Shown piece by piece: positions 28,004-37,119 of a stretch of 64,000 bases of DNA. Below the pieces are notes generated by a model, which was not told where the DNA came from, made no database searches, and saw only the letters and a program-made list of their open reading frames with translations. Each line of letters starts with the position of its first letter. The stretch's first letter is position 1. The position numbers and the translations under genes were made by a program. The DNA is from Lachnospiraceae bacterium MD308. Lineage in GTDB: Bacteria > Bacillota > Clostridia > Lachnospirales > Lachnospiraceae. The stretch lies in NCBI GenBank assembly GCA_000403475.2, contig KE159795.1:1643189-1707188 (forward strand). Direction: 5' to 3'.

Positions 28004-28693
28004 CTATTTTAAGCTGTCAATGGAAGACTGAAGATGTTCATACATTAACTTCCCCGCCTTATCCTTCTCTCTCTTCCGGATTGCCCCGATAATCTGCCGA
28101 TGTGACTCCAACTCTTCCTCGCCGGAAACTTCCTCTAAAATATCCGAAAATTTCCCGTACATCATATCAAAGATTGCATTCAGAACAATCTCCAAAGTCT
28201 GCGTCATAAAGACACTGCCTGTCTTCGCAGCATATAATTTGTGCAGCTCAAACTCGCCCTTTGTCTTTCCAGTCTCAATAAACCGTTTCTCAAGCACTTT
28301 GTATGCATTTTCCAGCTCATCAATATCCTTCTCCGACGCATTGCGGATAATCATCTCCACGCCTTTCACTTCCAGAAGCTGGCGCACCTCATAGGCCTCC
28401 ATCATAGAACACCGCTCAAGATTTTTGCTGAGACTTTCTGTGCTTTCTCTTAAATGTGACTGTTTTCTCAAAAACCTTCCTTTGCCCTGATGCGAAACAA
28501 TAACTCCCCTGCTCTCCAACACACGAAAAGCCTCCCGAAGCACATTCCGACTGACGTCAAGCTGTTCCATAAGCTCCCGCTCCGGCGGCAGCTTATCCCC
28601 GGGCCTTAAATGCTCCTCATCAATAATCTGGTATAAATCCCTGACTACCTCTTCATATAGCAGCGTCCTTGCCGCCCTGTTTTCAATCCCCAT
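28004..28693 (-). CDS. FadR/GntR-family transcriptional regulator
   Basis: A 229-residue regulator with an N-terminal winged helix (LRPGDKLPPERELMEQLDVS, then LREAFRVLESRGVI) and an all-helical FCD ligand-binding domain. It lies upstream of and in the same direction as the malic enzyme operon and very likely binds the dyad at 27891-27905. FadR-subfamily proteins commonly sense organic acids or amino acid derivatives. The 250-base gap upstream of it (28694-28943) shows no gene. Confidence 0.92.
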   Translation of the reverse strand: MGIENRAARTLLYEEVVRDLYQIIDEEHLRPGDKLPPERELMEQLDVSRNVLREAFRVLESRGVIVSHQGKGRFLRKQSHLRESTESLSKNLERCSMMEAYEVRQLLEVKGVEMIIRNASEKDIDELENAYKVLEKRFIETGKTKGEFELHKLYAAKTGSVFMTQTLEIVLNAIFDMMYGKFSDILEEVSGEEELESHRQIIGAIRKREKDKAGKLMYEHLQSSIDSLK

Positions 28694-28943
28694 TTCCTAT
28701 CTCCAAATATCTCTCAAATCAAACCCCTGATGCCGTATATAATTATACACAAAAAACTCCCGAATCTCAACCGAGACCCAGAAGTTTCCTTGAATTCAAT
28801 CTTTAAAAGCATGGTGTGTTGTATCAATTAAATACAAACGTTTTCTGCTTATTTGTCCTTTTAATAAATATTGGCCAAAACATATTGGAGGATGATTTAA
28901 TAAGGCTTTACATCTTTTTTATTTATGAAGGCTACCGGAGAAC

Positions 28944-29963
28944 CTATGGATGCACAAGTATCTTCATGCATTTCTTCGACTGCATCACCGCAAAAGCCGC
29001 CTCCATATCCTCAAGCGGAAAATGATGGGTGATCAAGGGCTCTACTTTCACCCTTCCGTCCTCCACAAAATTCAGGCACTCCTCAAATTCCTGCCTTGTA
29101 TAGCAGATGGTTCCGTAAATCTTTATCTCGCTCCGCACCACTTTCCCAAGGTCAACTTCGGGCAGGCTGTGGTAAAGCCCTGTAACCGCGTATGTACCGC
29201 CCTTTTTCAGCATGTTCATGGCAGCAGCCGGCACGCCCGGCACACCGACGCAGTCCTGCACATAATCTGCCATCCTGCCTCCGGTAATCTCCCGCACCCG
29301 CTCCACCGGGTCTTCTATAGACGCATTGATTACCTCGTCAGCGCCCAACTCTTTCGCAATCTTAAGCCTTTCTTTATCCACATCCGTTCCCACGCAGATT
29401 ACCTGCTTTGCTCCCCTGAGCTTAATGAGCTGCACCGCATAAAGCCCAATCGGCCCCGGCCCGTACACCACGCACACATCCTTTGAAGTGATGGAAGACA
29501 TTTTCACCGTCCGGTACGCGGAGGCAATCGGGTCTACCGATGCTCCCTGGTCGTAGGTTGTCTCATCCCGCATCTTGCGGCAGACCTTTGCCGGAACCCG
29601 CACATATTCTGCAAATGCGCCGTCCACGTGGATTCCCGTCTCCACCAGATTATCACAGAGCACTTCCTTTCCTTCAATGCACATATCGCAATCCCCGCAC
29701 CCGATAACGATACAAGGGGTCACCCTGTCGCCCACTTTTAAGTTTTTCACGCGGCTCCCTGTTTCCACCACATCCCCAGCGAACTCGTGCCCCGGAATCA
29801 GCGGCCAGGGCACTTCCCTCGTTCCCGCTAAGATAGGGCCGTCCGTTCCGCAGATTCCCACAGTTCTGACCTTTATAATCACATCATCTTCTCTGAGTAC
29901 CGGATACGATACATCCTTAATCGCAAAACCGGGGCCGCCATGCTCTTTCACAACTGCTAACAT
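28944..29963 (-). CDS. Zinc-dependent alcohol dehydrogenase (sorbitol/threonine dehydrogenase-like)
   Basis: A 339-residue medium-chain dehydrogenase. GICGTDG supplies the first catalytic zinc ligand, PGHEFAGDV the second, GCGDCDMCIEGKEVLC the structural zinc cysteines, and GPGPIGLYAVQL the NAD(P)-binding loop. The start at 29963 follows AAGGAGCAAAAGAGAA. Likely substrates are polyols, threonine or acyclic diols. It appears to be a single-gene unit. Confidence 0.9.
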   Translation of the reverse strand: MLAVVKEHGGPGFAIKDVSYPVLREDDVIIKVRTVGICGTDGPILAGTREVPWPLIPGHEFAGDVVETGSRVKNLKVGDRVTPCIVIGCGDCDMCIEGKEVLCDNLVETGIHVDGAFAEYVRVPAKVCRKMRDETTYDQGASVDPIASAYRTVKMSSITSKDVCVVYGPGPIGLYAVQLIKLRGAKQVICVGTDVDKERLKIAKELGADEVINASIEDPVERVREITGGRMADYVQDCVGVPGVPAAAMNMLKKGGTYAVTGLYHSLPEVDLGKVVRSEIKIYGTICYTRQEFEECLNFVEDGRVKVEPLITHHFPLEDMEAAFAVMQSKKCMKILVHP

Positions 29964-30062
29964 TTCTCTTTTGCTCCTTAAATCAATTATTTTTCTTTTT
30001 AAATGTTTCAAGGCATATTCCATATATGTCTTGTCTTTACTTTTGCAAATAACGGTATGATT

Positions 30063-31454
30063 CTATTTCACTTTCCAATGCCCAAAACGCTTTCCGCCTT
30101 CACGAGTAATCCTTCCTTGTTCAGAAAGTTGTTTCATCGTACGCTGTACCGATGCGATAGATTTCCCTGTACTAGCCGCTATTTGTTTTTGATTAAGTTT
30201 ATTATTTTCAGTCAAGAGATGAATTATTTGATTTCCCAAAACATCTTCTAAAACATCAGCTAAAACATCATTTTGATGTTTTGGATTTTCTGCACTTTTC
30301 CTTTCGCTTTCTTTCTCCCATATCTCCCGAAGATTTCTGTAAAATATAACCACAAAATCATCTTTTTCTGTTCTAAATTCTACCTTACATCCAGCCTTAT
30401 CACACAAATCCTTAATGCGTTTAAGTCCAGTAGCAAATGTCTCCATATCCTTTGAATAATAGAGGACACCTGTAATTAACTTATTTCTGCGAATTGCTTT
30501 TTTATTGCCATCTAAAAATTCCTCCGGCGTATGACCTTTAGGAAATCCACCTGTTGTATGAATTTCAATCCTGTCTTTAAAAACATCAATCTCATTACAC
30601 TGATTGTTATTATACACTCTGTGCCCATAAGAATTAATAACCGCTTCCCGGATAGCTTCTACCGGAATTTCCGGTGTTTCTACTCGCTCAAGACCTATTA
30701 TGTCCGCTTTCCAGTCTATCGCATCAATGATATATTGCTCACATACTTTGCTTAACCCTATAATAGAACCTTTATCCTCTCGACGTATATCTGTAAAAGT
30801 TACTTTCACATTTGTAGCAAACTTTGCCATCTGAACATCATTTGTCGTACACAAACAAAATAAAGCAGCTCCTGCATTTAAAAGATGTATGCCATCTTTA
30901 GCGAAAAGATCCAACTTTTCAAAAACCACAACTGGATCGTCTGAATCAAATTCAATTCTGCCAACAGCTTTCGCTTTCGTCAAATACGACTTAAATGCTC
31001 CCATGTCAATATCTTCTATTGTATACTCGGACATCTGTTTTTCCCAACTGCAGTTCTCTCCACCCCTGGCTAACAGCATCTCCGAATACATTTCCTGTGA
31101 CATAACAAGATCTTCATCTGCTTGTCTGATACGCGCAACATTATGAGCAAGATAAGGTTGCTGATCTCCAGAAAACTTTACATATACCGTCTTCTTTCCA
31201 CCTCCAAATGTCTTAATCGTGATTTCCGGGAAAATAGACGGCGTAATATGATTCTTAATCGCCTGACTTACTTTACGCAAAGTTTCATCGTTTATCACTT
31301 GCCCCAATACATCACCATTATTTCTGACACCAAAATACAATTCACCGGAACCATGTTTATTCAAAATAGCAACGATAGACGTGATGGCTTCCTTTAATTC
31401 TCCGGTTGTTTTCTTGTATTCTATTCGCTCTGTCTCTATCCCAATATTTTCCAC
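30063..31454 (-). CDS. AlbA_2 (Schlafen-like) ATP-binding/HTH regulator
   Basis: A 463-residue protein. The N-terminal AlbA_2 domain is seen in ERIEYKKTTGELKEAITS and GSGELYFGVRNNGDVLGQ. A middle region has the GHKL-like HATPase_c_4 layout (EAIREAVINSYGHRVY and RIEIHTTGGFPKG). The C-terminal segment is a winged helix (LNQKQIAASTGKSIASVQRTM, GRITREGG). Family members act as regulators or in phage defence; no target is visible here. Confidence 0.82.
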   Translation of the reverse strand: MENIGIETERIEYKKTTGELKEAITSIVAILNKHGSGELYFGVRNNGDVLGQVINDETLRKVSQAIKNHITPSIFPEITIKTFGGGKKTVYVKFSGDQQPYLAHNVARIRQADEDLVMSQEMYSEMLLARGGENCSWEKQMSEYTIEDIDMGAFKSYLTKAKAVGRIEFDSDDPVVVFEKLDLFAKDGIHLLNAGAALFCLCTTNDVQMAKFATNVKVTFTDIRREDKGSIIGLSKVCEQYIIDAIDWKADIIGLERVETPEIPVEAIREAVINSYGHRVYNNNQCNEIDVFKDRIEIHTTGGFPKGHTPEEFLDGNKKAIRRNKLITGVLYYSKDMETFATGLKRIKDLCDKAGCKVEFRTEKDDFVVIFYRNLREIWEKESERKSAENPKHQNDVLADVLEDVLGNQIIHLLTENNKLNQKQIAASTGKSIASVQRTMKQLSEQGRITREGGKRFGHWKVK

Positions 31455-31476
31455 AAAAACACCTGCCTCTACACTT

Positions 31477-31590
31477 TTATTCTCCGTTTCCTTCGCTGTA
31501 CTCTATAATTTCAGCAATTTCAAAATCAAAGGCGTTCTCCTCCTCTGTTGCCTCATGATTCGGATTACTCAAAAGCGTATCCAGTTTTTC
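31477..31590 (-). pseudogene. Short open remnant with coding character
   Basis: Minus-strand frame of 37 codons ending at 31477 with a codon-like acidic composition (NHEATEEENAFDFEIAEIIE) but no start codon and a stop just before it. It looks like the tail of an eroded gene between the AlbA_2 gene and gcvPB. No family is recognised. Confidence 0.2.
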
Positions 31591-31623
31591 TCACGCAATC
31601 CGCAGCCTCTGCAGACATTCTAC

Positions 31624-33171
31624 TTACAACTTCTTATACGCCCTCCAAGTCGTCGCAAATTTACTCCACTCCGTCAGGCATTCCTCCTTGATCCTTGCTC
31701 CCAGCGCCGCCTTATAAGGCGCGCCCTTCACAAGCTCCGGCTCGTTATATGCCTCTTCGGCAATGGCCGCAAACGCCGCCGCGTACTCATCCATATCGTC
31801 TTTCGAGTACGTCTCCACAGGCTCCGGCGTAAACGGCTCCGGCAGCACCCTTGGATGATGGCTTGTAAAATAATCCTGGAAACCGTAATCTACGATTCTC
31901 CGGCAGATATCATCCGTGGTCACTCCCGTATCCTCCGTAAGCTCCTGCCAGCTAAGACGCGCCTGCTCCATCCGGAAACGCCCCTCTGCAAATGGCATGG
32001 AAAGCCCCTTAATCTCCAAAAGCTTTTTGATCAGATAATTATTATTTAATATAGAAAGCTCCGCAATCTGTTTCATGCCGTCCGCCCCAAGCGTCCGGAT
32101 ATAGGCATACGCCCGTATGAGCACTGACGGCACGCCGTAAAACATCCGCAGTTTCCCGATGCTTTCCGGCCTGTCACTATCCAGATAATACTTCTCCCCG
32201 TCATATTCCACCGTTGGGGCCGCAACATATTTTGCCAGTTTCTCCGACACGCACTGCGCCCCGGCTCCCGGCCCCTGGCAGCCATGAGGTGAGGAGAATG
32301 ACTTGTGCAGGTTATAGTGACACATGTCAAACCCAGCGTCCTTCGCCCGGGTCAGACCGAACACACCGTTCAGGTTCGCCTGGTCATAGACGCAAAGCCC
32401 CCCGGCCTCGTGGACGATATCCACAAACTGGCGGATTCGGTCATTGTAAATCCCCGTATCCTCCGGGTTGGTGATCATAAGCGCCGCCGTCCGCTCCGAC
32501 ACCGCCGCCTTAAGCGCCTCGATATCCGGCAGGCCGTTCTCGTCAGGGTACAATGTGATCACCTTGTAGCCCAGCGTCGCCGCCGTACCCGGGTTCGCCG
32601 GGTGGGATAGGATCGTCGTAATGATCTCATCCCGTTTTTCCGCCTCGCCCTTCTCCTCGAAGTACGCCCGTATCGTCTGCACATTTGCGAAAATCGCCTG
32701 GCTGCCGCCGGACGGCTGCAGGCTTACCTTGTCCATGCCGGAAATGGCTTTCAGATATTGCTCATCCTTATACATGATCTCCAGCATTCCCTGCACCGTG
32801 CTCTCGTCCTGAAGGGGGTGCAGCTCCTGGAACTTCTCTGCGCGCACAAACTGCTCGTGAATCTTCGGGCTGTACTTCATCGTACACGTGCCAAGCCCGA
32901 TGTCTATGTTAATGTCCGTTCCGATCGTCTCCTGAGAAAGCCTCATATAATGCCGCAATACCTGCATCTGGGAAAGTTCCGGCAGTTTCGGCGCTTTCTT
33001 CCTCTTAAGCCCCGCCGGAACAAGCTCCGACGCTCCCCCGCTTACTTTCCTCACCTCGTCGGAGGCCTGCGGAATCAGCACGCCTCTTTCGCCCGGATTC
33101 CCCATTTCCATAATAAATGGCTCATCCCAGCGCGCCTGATGAAAATCCCTGTTCTTTTTCACATATCCCAT
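31624..33171 (-). CDS. gcvPB: Glycine dehydrogenase (decarboxylating) subunit 2
   Basis: A 515-residue PLP enzyme, the C-terminal half of P-protein. HYNLHKSFSSPHGCQGPGAG contains the PLP-binding lysine. Together with subunit 1 it decarboxylates glycine and passes aminomethyl to lipoylated GcvH. It overlaps the end of subunit 1 by 13 bases. GcvT and GcvH are not in the window. Confidence 0.96.
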   Translation of the reverse strand: MGYVKKNRDFHQARWDEPFIMEMGNPGERGVLIPQASDEVRKVSGGASELVPAGLKRKKAPKLPELSQMQVLRHYMRLSQETIGTDINIDIGLGTCTMKYSPKIHEQFVRAEKFQELHPLQDESTVQGMLEIMYKDEQYLKAISGMDKVSLQPSGGSQAIFANVQTIRAYFEEKGEAEKRDEIITTILSHPANPGTAATLGYKVITLYPDENGLPDIEALKAAVSERTAALMITNPEDTGIYNDRIRQFVDIVHEAGGLCVYDQANLNGVFGLTRAKDAGFDMCHYNLHKSFSSPHGCQGPGAGAQCVSEKLAKYVAAPTVEYDGEKYYLDSDRPESIGKLRMFYGVPSVLIRAYAYIRTLGADGMKQIAELSILNNNYLIKKLLEIKGLSMPFAEGRFRMEQARLSWQELTEDTGVTTDDICRRIVDYGFQDYFTSHHPRVLPEPFTPEPVETYSKDDMDEYAAAFAAIAEEAYNEPELVKGAPYKAALGARIKEECLTEWSKFATTWRAYKKL

Positions 33172-34646
33172 GCCTGCACCTCCTTCGAAACCTGCGAATC
33201 TTTGTCCGAAACATCAGACTTCCCGGCCGCAATCTGCCGGATCGCATCAATAAGCGCATCCATCTGTGCCTGAGTTGTCAGCTCTGACACGCAGTAAAGC
33301 CCGCATACCCCAAGCCACGGAAATTCCCGGCTCACATCCTTGCCTCCGAAAATCCCGTATTCCAATAATTTTTTATTTATGTCAGCAACGCTCTTTCCGG
33401 TTTCCGAAAAATCAACAAGCACCTCCTGAAAATTGCTGCCGCCAAAGGGATTTGCCCGCACACCTTCAATCTCATTCAGCCGTACGGTAAGATACTTAAG
33501 GTTCTGGATAATCGCCTCCCCAAGCTCGTACATCCCCTGAGGCCCCATGCTTGCAAGATACACGCCCGCCGTGATGCCCCAAAGCCCTGTCTCCGTACCG
33601 AAATATTCATTGGCCTTCTCGCGGCTCCCGTGGGAACAGCGGTAATTCATAGCCCTGCCCCAGCCGTAAGTGTCCTCTTTGTCCGTCTTTGCGATGCCGT
33701 ACATATAAGTCGGGAACTGCTCCATATATTCCAGCTTTTGATGGCTGGCGATAAATCCCGCCTGCCCGCCGCCGTACTGCATATGCATCCCCAGCGGCTG
33801 GATGTCGCCGCACACGATATCCGCCCCAAGGTTCATCGGACTTTCCATGATGCCAAGCGCAGAGACCTGGGGCTGGGCGATGCAGACAGCGCCGTACCGG
33901 TGCGCCAGCCTGGCGATTTCTTCCGCCTGGGTCTCAAAAAATCCAAGGTAAGACGGATTTTCGTAAAATACCGCCGCCACATTTCCCTCTTTAAGCCGCC
34001 CTTCAAGCTCTTTCAGATCCATCAGCCCGGACTCTTCGTCATGCCCTGCCTTTACAATCTCCGATACATTCCTGCAATAAGAAACCGTCTGGCTGTAAAT
34101 CTCCGGATTCATCGTATCCGGCACCAAAATTACATTTTTCTCCTTCTCTCCATTTTTCCCCGAAGAATCCTGCAAGCGAACCGCCATGCGGAAAGCCGAG
34201 CACACCGACTGGCCCGCGTCATAGGTCGTATAGCTCACTACGTCTGCGTCCAAAAGCTCTCCCATCATGCTGGCATACTCGAAAATCGCCTGCATTTTCC
34301 CATGGTCTGAGTAAGTATCGCCGCAGTAAGCCGTCAAAAATTCTCCTCTCATGTTAATCTCGTCGCACACCGCCGGAACCTGGTGCTTATAGCACCCCGC
34401 CCCCAGAAAACTTGTATACTCCTCCGTCGAGATATTTTTGTTCAAAAGCCCTGTCATATGCCTTTTCAGCTCATACTCGCTGCGTATCGGCTCCGGCAGG
34501 TCAAGCCTTTCCTTATAGAGCAGCTCCTCCGGGATAATGCTGCCGTAAATTTCCTTCACATCCTTCACTCCCAGCTCGTCAAGCAGCTGCTGCCTGATTT
34601 CCGGAACGCTGTTCGGCATATAAGGATGCACAAAAGATTTCTCCAT
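33159..34646 (-). CDS. gcvPA: Glycine dehydrogenase (decarboxylating) subunit 1
   Basis: A 495-residue N-terminal half of P-protein. EYTSFLGAGCYKHQVPAV is characteristic, and GADIVCGDIQPLGMHMQYGG is the degenerate PLP region of this non-catalytic half. It forms the alpha2beta2 enzyme with GcvPB. The ATP-NAD kinase gene precedes it by 51 bases on the same strand. No glycine riboswitch is visible upstream. Confidence 0.96.
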   Translation of the reverse strand: MEKSFVHPYMPNSVPEIRQQLLDELGVKDVKEIYGSIIPEELLYKERLDLPEPIRSEYELKRHMTGLLNKNISTEEYTSFLGAGCYKHQVPAVCDEINMRGEFLTAYCGDTYSDHGKMQAIFEYASMMGELLDADVVSYTTYDAGQSVCSAFRMAVRLQDSSGKNGEKEKNVILVPDTMNPEIYSQTVSYCRNVSEIVKAGHDEESGLMDLKELEGRLKEGNVAAVFYENPSYLGFFETQAEEIARLAHRYGAVCIAQPQVSALGIMESPMNLGADIVCGDIQPLGMHMQYGGGQAGFIASHQKLEYMEQFPTYMYGIAKTDKEDTYGWGRAMNYRCSHGSREKANEYFGTETGLWGITAGVYLASMGPQGMYELGEAIIQNLKYLTVRLNEIEGVRANPFGGSNFQEVLVDFSETGKSVADINKKLLEYGIFGGKDVSREFPWLGVCGLYCVSELTTQAQMDALIDAIRQIAAGKSDVSDKDSQVSKEVQAWDM

Positions 34647-34697
34647 GGTTTCCTTCCTCCTCTACTTTTAATATCTATATCTGTTCGGAAAATATGC

Positions 34698-35834
34698 TTA
34701 GTCCGACACCTTCATCACCGTATATTGGCCGTATCCGGTAATCACGCGCATGTACCCGGCAAGATACCGGTTCACTTCCTCATCCCCTGTATCTGCATAC
34801 AGGGTTTTTCCGAAAAGCGCAAGCATCTTCTCCTCGGCCGCCGCCACTATGATATTCTCCCTCCCCACGCGCCTTATGACCTCCGCGCTGATCTGCTGGT
34901 TGCCCCGTCCGAAAATATACCCCTGTCCGCCGATGACCGTGACAAGAATCTTCGCTTTGCCGTACTCTGAGACCGCCTTAAGAATCTCCCGCTCCGTACA
35001 GTCCGCCCCAATCACCCGGCCGCCATACACAAGGTCAACGCCCAGCAAAGTGCCGGGCAGATTCATCCGATTCATAATGTGCGCTGTCGTAGAACCGCCG
35101 CCGATTATATAAAGAACGTCGTCCTCCCATATATCCGCCATATATGCAGAAAGGCTCTCCGCGCCGTCCTGCCCGCCCGCTCTGCTGCCGCTTTTTAAAT
35201 TCTGCATCAGCCGGACATCATCAGGAATCTTCAGATACCCGTAAAGCCTTGACTGCACCCTTCCCCGGCGGAACTGCTCCTCGTCAATATCCATCACTTC
35301 CGCCTCTTTCGTCCTGCGAACCTTCCCCTGCATATATCTCAACGCCAGCTCACCCGCCCTCCTCGGGTTCAGCGCGAACACTCCTGAGTGGATCTTGCAC
35401 CCCGCGGGAATCCCAAGCACCGCTGCCGATTCTCCCACTGCATCCAGAATATCGCGCGCTGTGCCGTCGCCCCCCGCAAAGAGAATCAGATCAACTCCAA
35501 GCCCGCAGAACATTTTCGCCGCCCGAGCAGTATCTTCCGGCGATGTGGCTGTTCCTGCTCCTTTGTCACACGTTTCTATGCCATCTATCACTTTGCAGTT
35601 AAGTCCTGCCGCCCTGCAGACACTCTCCCCCATATCTCCCGGGCAGGTATAGATCTCCGCCAGCTCCTCCCCTGCCCTTAAAACCCGCATAGCTATAAGC
35701 GCTTTCTCCCCGCTCTCAAAAACACCCCCAAGCTCTAATGCTCTTTTTTGCGTCTCCGCCCCGTCAGACCCCTTAAGTCCGACCCTTCCGCCGATTCCCG
35801 CCACCGGGTTCACGATAAAACCGATTCTCTTCAT
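34698..35834 (-). CDS. ATP-NAD/AcoX-type kinase family protein
   Basis: A 378-residue protein with IGFIVNPVAGIGG at the N-terminus and the kinase motif FAGGDGTARDILDAV, followed by LGIPAGCKIHSGVFALNP, as in the ATP-NAD kinase-like family. It is larger than housekeeping NadK. It may phosphorylate NAD or a related nucleotide. Being first before gcvPA/gcvPB, it may be co-transcribed with them, a linkage of unknown meaning. Confidence 0.85.
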   Translation of the reverse strand: MKRIGFIVNPVAGIGGRVGLKGSDGAETQKRALELGGVFESGEKALIAMRVLRAGEELAEIYTCPGDMGESVCRAAGLNCKVIDGIETCDKGAGTATSPEDTARAAKMFCGLGVDLILFAGGDGTARDILDAVGESAAVLGIPAGCKIHSGVFALNPRRAGELALRYMQGKVRRTKEAEVMDIDEEQFRRGRVQSRLYGYLKIPDDVRLMQNLKSGSRAGGQDGAESLSAYMADIWEDDVLYIIGGGSTTAHIMNRMNLPGTLLGVDLVYGGRVIGADCTEREILKAVSEYGKAKILVTVIGGQGYIFGRGNQQISAEVIRRVGRENIIVAAAEEKMLALFGKTLYADTGDEEVNRYLAGYMRVITGYGQYTVMKVSD

Positions 35835-36265
35835 ACTGCCTCCAGGCGCGGCTGTTTCGCCGCCTCATTTCCTATCTCCATCTTACACGGAGAATCTTTG
35901 GATTTCAATTACTTTTTCTTAAGCTATCCTTAATAAAATACCGTTTTCTTTTAGAAAATTAACATACTTTGGACACATTTACTCTTTATAATGAATGTCA
36001 GATAGTTGATAAGCAACTTATCACTATCTCCCCCTCATAAAAGTGTATACGAAATATCGTACAGCACTTTACTCTCATTCCTTTTAGATAACTATAACAA
36101 CGATGGAAACCCCGCATACCGAAAGGCTGCGGGGGTTTCGCTGTCCCGTAATGATATTTTACGATTCAGCAATTATAGTTGCGGGTAACTTCGGTTATCT
36201 GCCTTTTACATTACAACTGGGGCAGGCGGACTTCGTCCGCCAAAATATACAAAGGAGGTTCCCGC
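35835..36265 (+). promoter_or_regulatory. Long 5' region with TATAAT, dyad and hairpins
   Basis: No gene in this 431-base stretch. A TATAAT lies at 35987-35992. A dyad at 36001-36028, with a perfect core TGATAAG-CAA-CTTATCA, sits where transcription would begin and may be an operator. A GC-rich terminator-like hairpin at 36106-36139 and a second perfect hairpin (GGCGGAC-TTC-GTCCGCC, 36225-36241) lie before the AAAGGAGG of the next gene, so leader control by attenuation is possible. Confidence 0.45.
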
Positions 36266-37114
36266 ATGTATTACTCACAGGCACAATGGCTCTTATTTTT
36301 CTTTTTATATTGCTTTCTAGGCTGGGTATGGGAGTGCCTATACGTCTCCGCCATAAAGCGGCAGTGGATTAACCGCGGGTTTTTATACGGCCCCCTGATT
36401 CCAATCTACGGATTTGGAGCGATCACTGTTCTGTGGATTACCCTGCCGGTGCGGGACAGCGTCCCGCTCATCTTCCTGTTTGGGATGACCGGCGCAACAA
36501 TCTTAGAATACTTTACCGGTGCGGCGATGGAGCGAATCTTCCATGTCAGATACTGGGACTACAGCAACCACCACCTTAACCTGAACGGTCATATCTGCCT
36601 GTTTTGCTCCCTTGGATGGGGCGTTTTTTCAGTACTCATGGTAAAAGTGCTGCACCTTCCTTTTGAAAATGCCGTACTTAAGATTCCAGAAATGCCTGCA
36701 AACCTTGCAAGCACAACCCTTGTTGCCATTTTCGCCGCAGACACTACGAAATCCGTACAGTCCGCCCTTGATTTACGTGAACTTCTGCAAGAACTTACAG
36801 AGCGCAGCACAGTGCTCTCTTCCCTGGAAGAAAGGCTGGAAAATGTATCGGAAAACATAGCCTATAATTCCGAAAGACTCCACGAGCACATACATGAAAT
36901 TGAATCAGAGCTCAGAGAAAACCGAGAAATATTATCCCAAAAAAGAGAGAGGCTTAGGTGCTCTTACAAAAAGGCGCTGCATGAACGCCTGAAAGAGCGC
37001 AAAGTTAAAACCGCGCTTAACATTATCCGCCGGAACCCCTCCGCCATCTCTCCGAAATTTAAAGAAAGTTTCCATGAACTAAAGGAACTCTTTGAATCAC
37101 AATATAAAAATTAG
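36266..37114 (+). CDS. Putative ABC-transporter type IV membrane protein (PF06541-like) with coiled-coil tail
   Basis: A 282-residue protein. The start at 36266 follows AAAGGAGGTTCCCGC. The N-terminal half has about five membrane spans and contains FFLYCFLGWVWECLYVS, WINRGFLYGPLIPIYG and GHICLFCSLGWG, matching the PF06541 family of unknown function. The last 110 residues are a charged coiled coil, probably cytoplasmic. Despite the family name, no ATPase partner is adjacent. Confidence 0.75.
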   Translation: MYYSQAQWLLFFFLYCFLGWVWECLYVSAIKRQWINRGFLYGPLIPIYGFGAITVLWITLPVRDSVPLIFLFGMTGATILEYFTGAAMERIFHVRYWDYSNHHLNLNGHICLFCSLGWGVFSVLMVKVLHLPFENAVLKIPEMPANLASTTLVAIFAADTTKSVQSALDLRELLQELTERSTVLSSLEERLENVSENIAYNSERLHEHIHEIESELRENREILSQKRERLRCSYKKALHERLKERKVKTALNIIRRNPSAISPKFKESFHELKELFESQYKN

Positions 37115-37119
37115 GAAAT

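Noticed and set aside
33630-34310. 226-codon plus-strand ORF opposite gcvPA
   Set aside because: Antisense shadow of a conserved gene, with no ribosome site.
36102-36140. Possible tRNA or small RNA at the GC-rich hairpin
   Set aside because: Only one stem is present and no cloverleaf can be drawn; better explained as a terminator-like hairpin.
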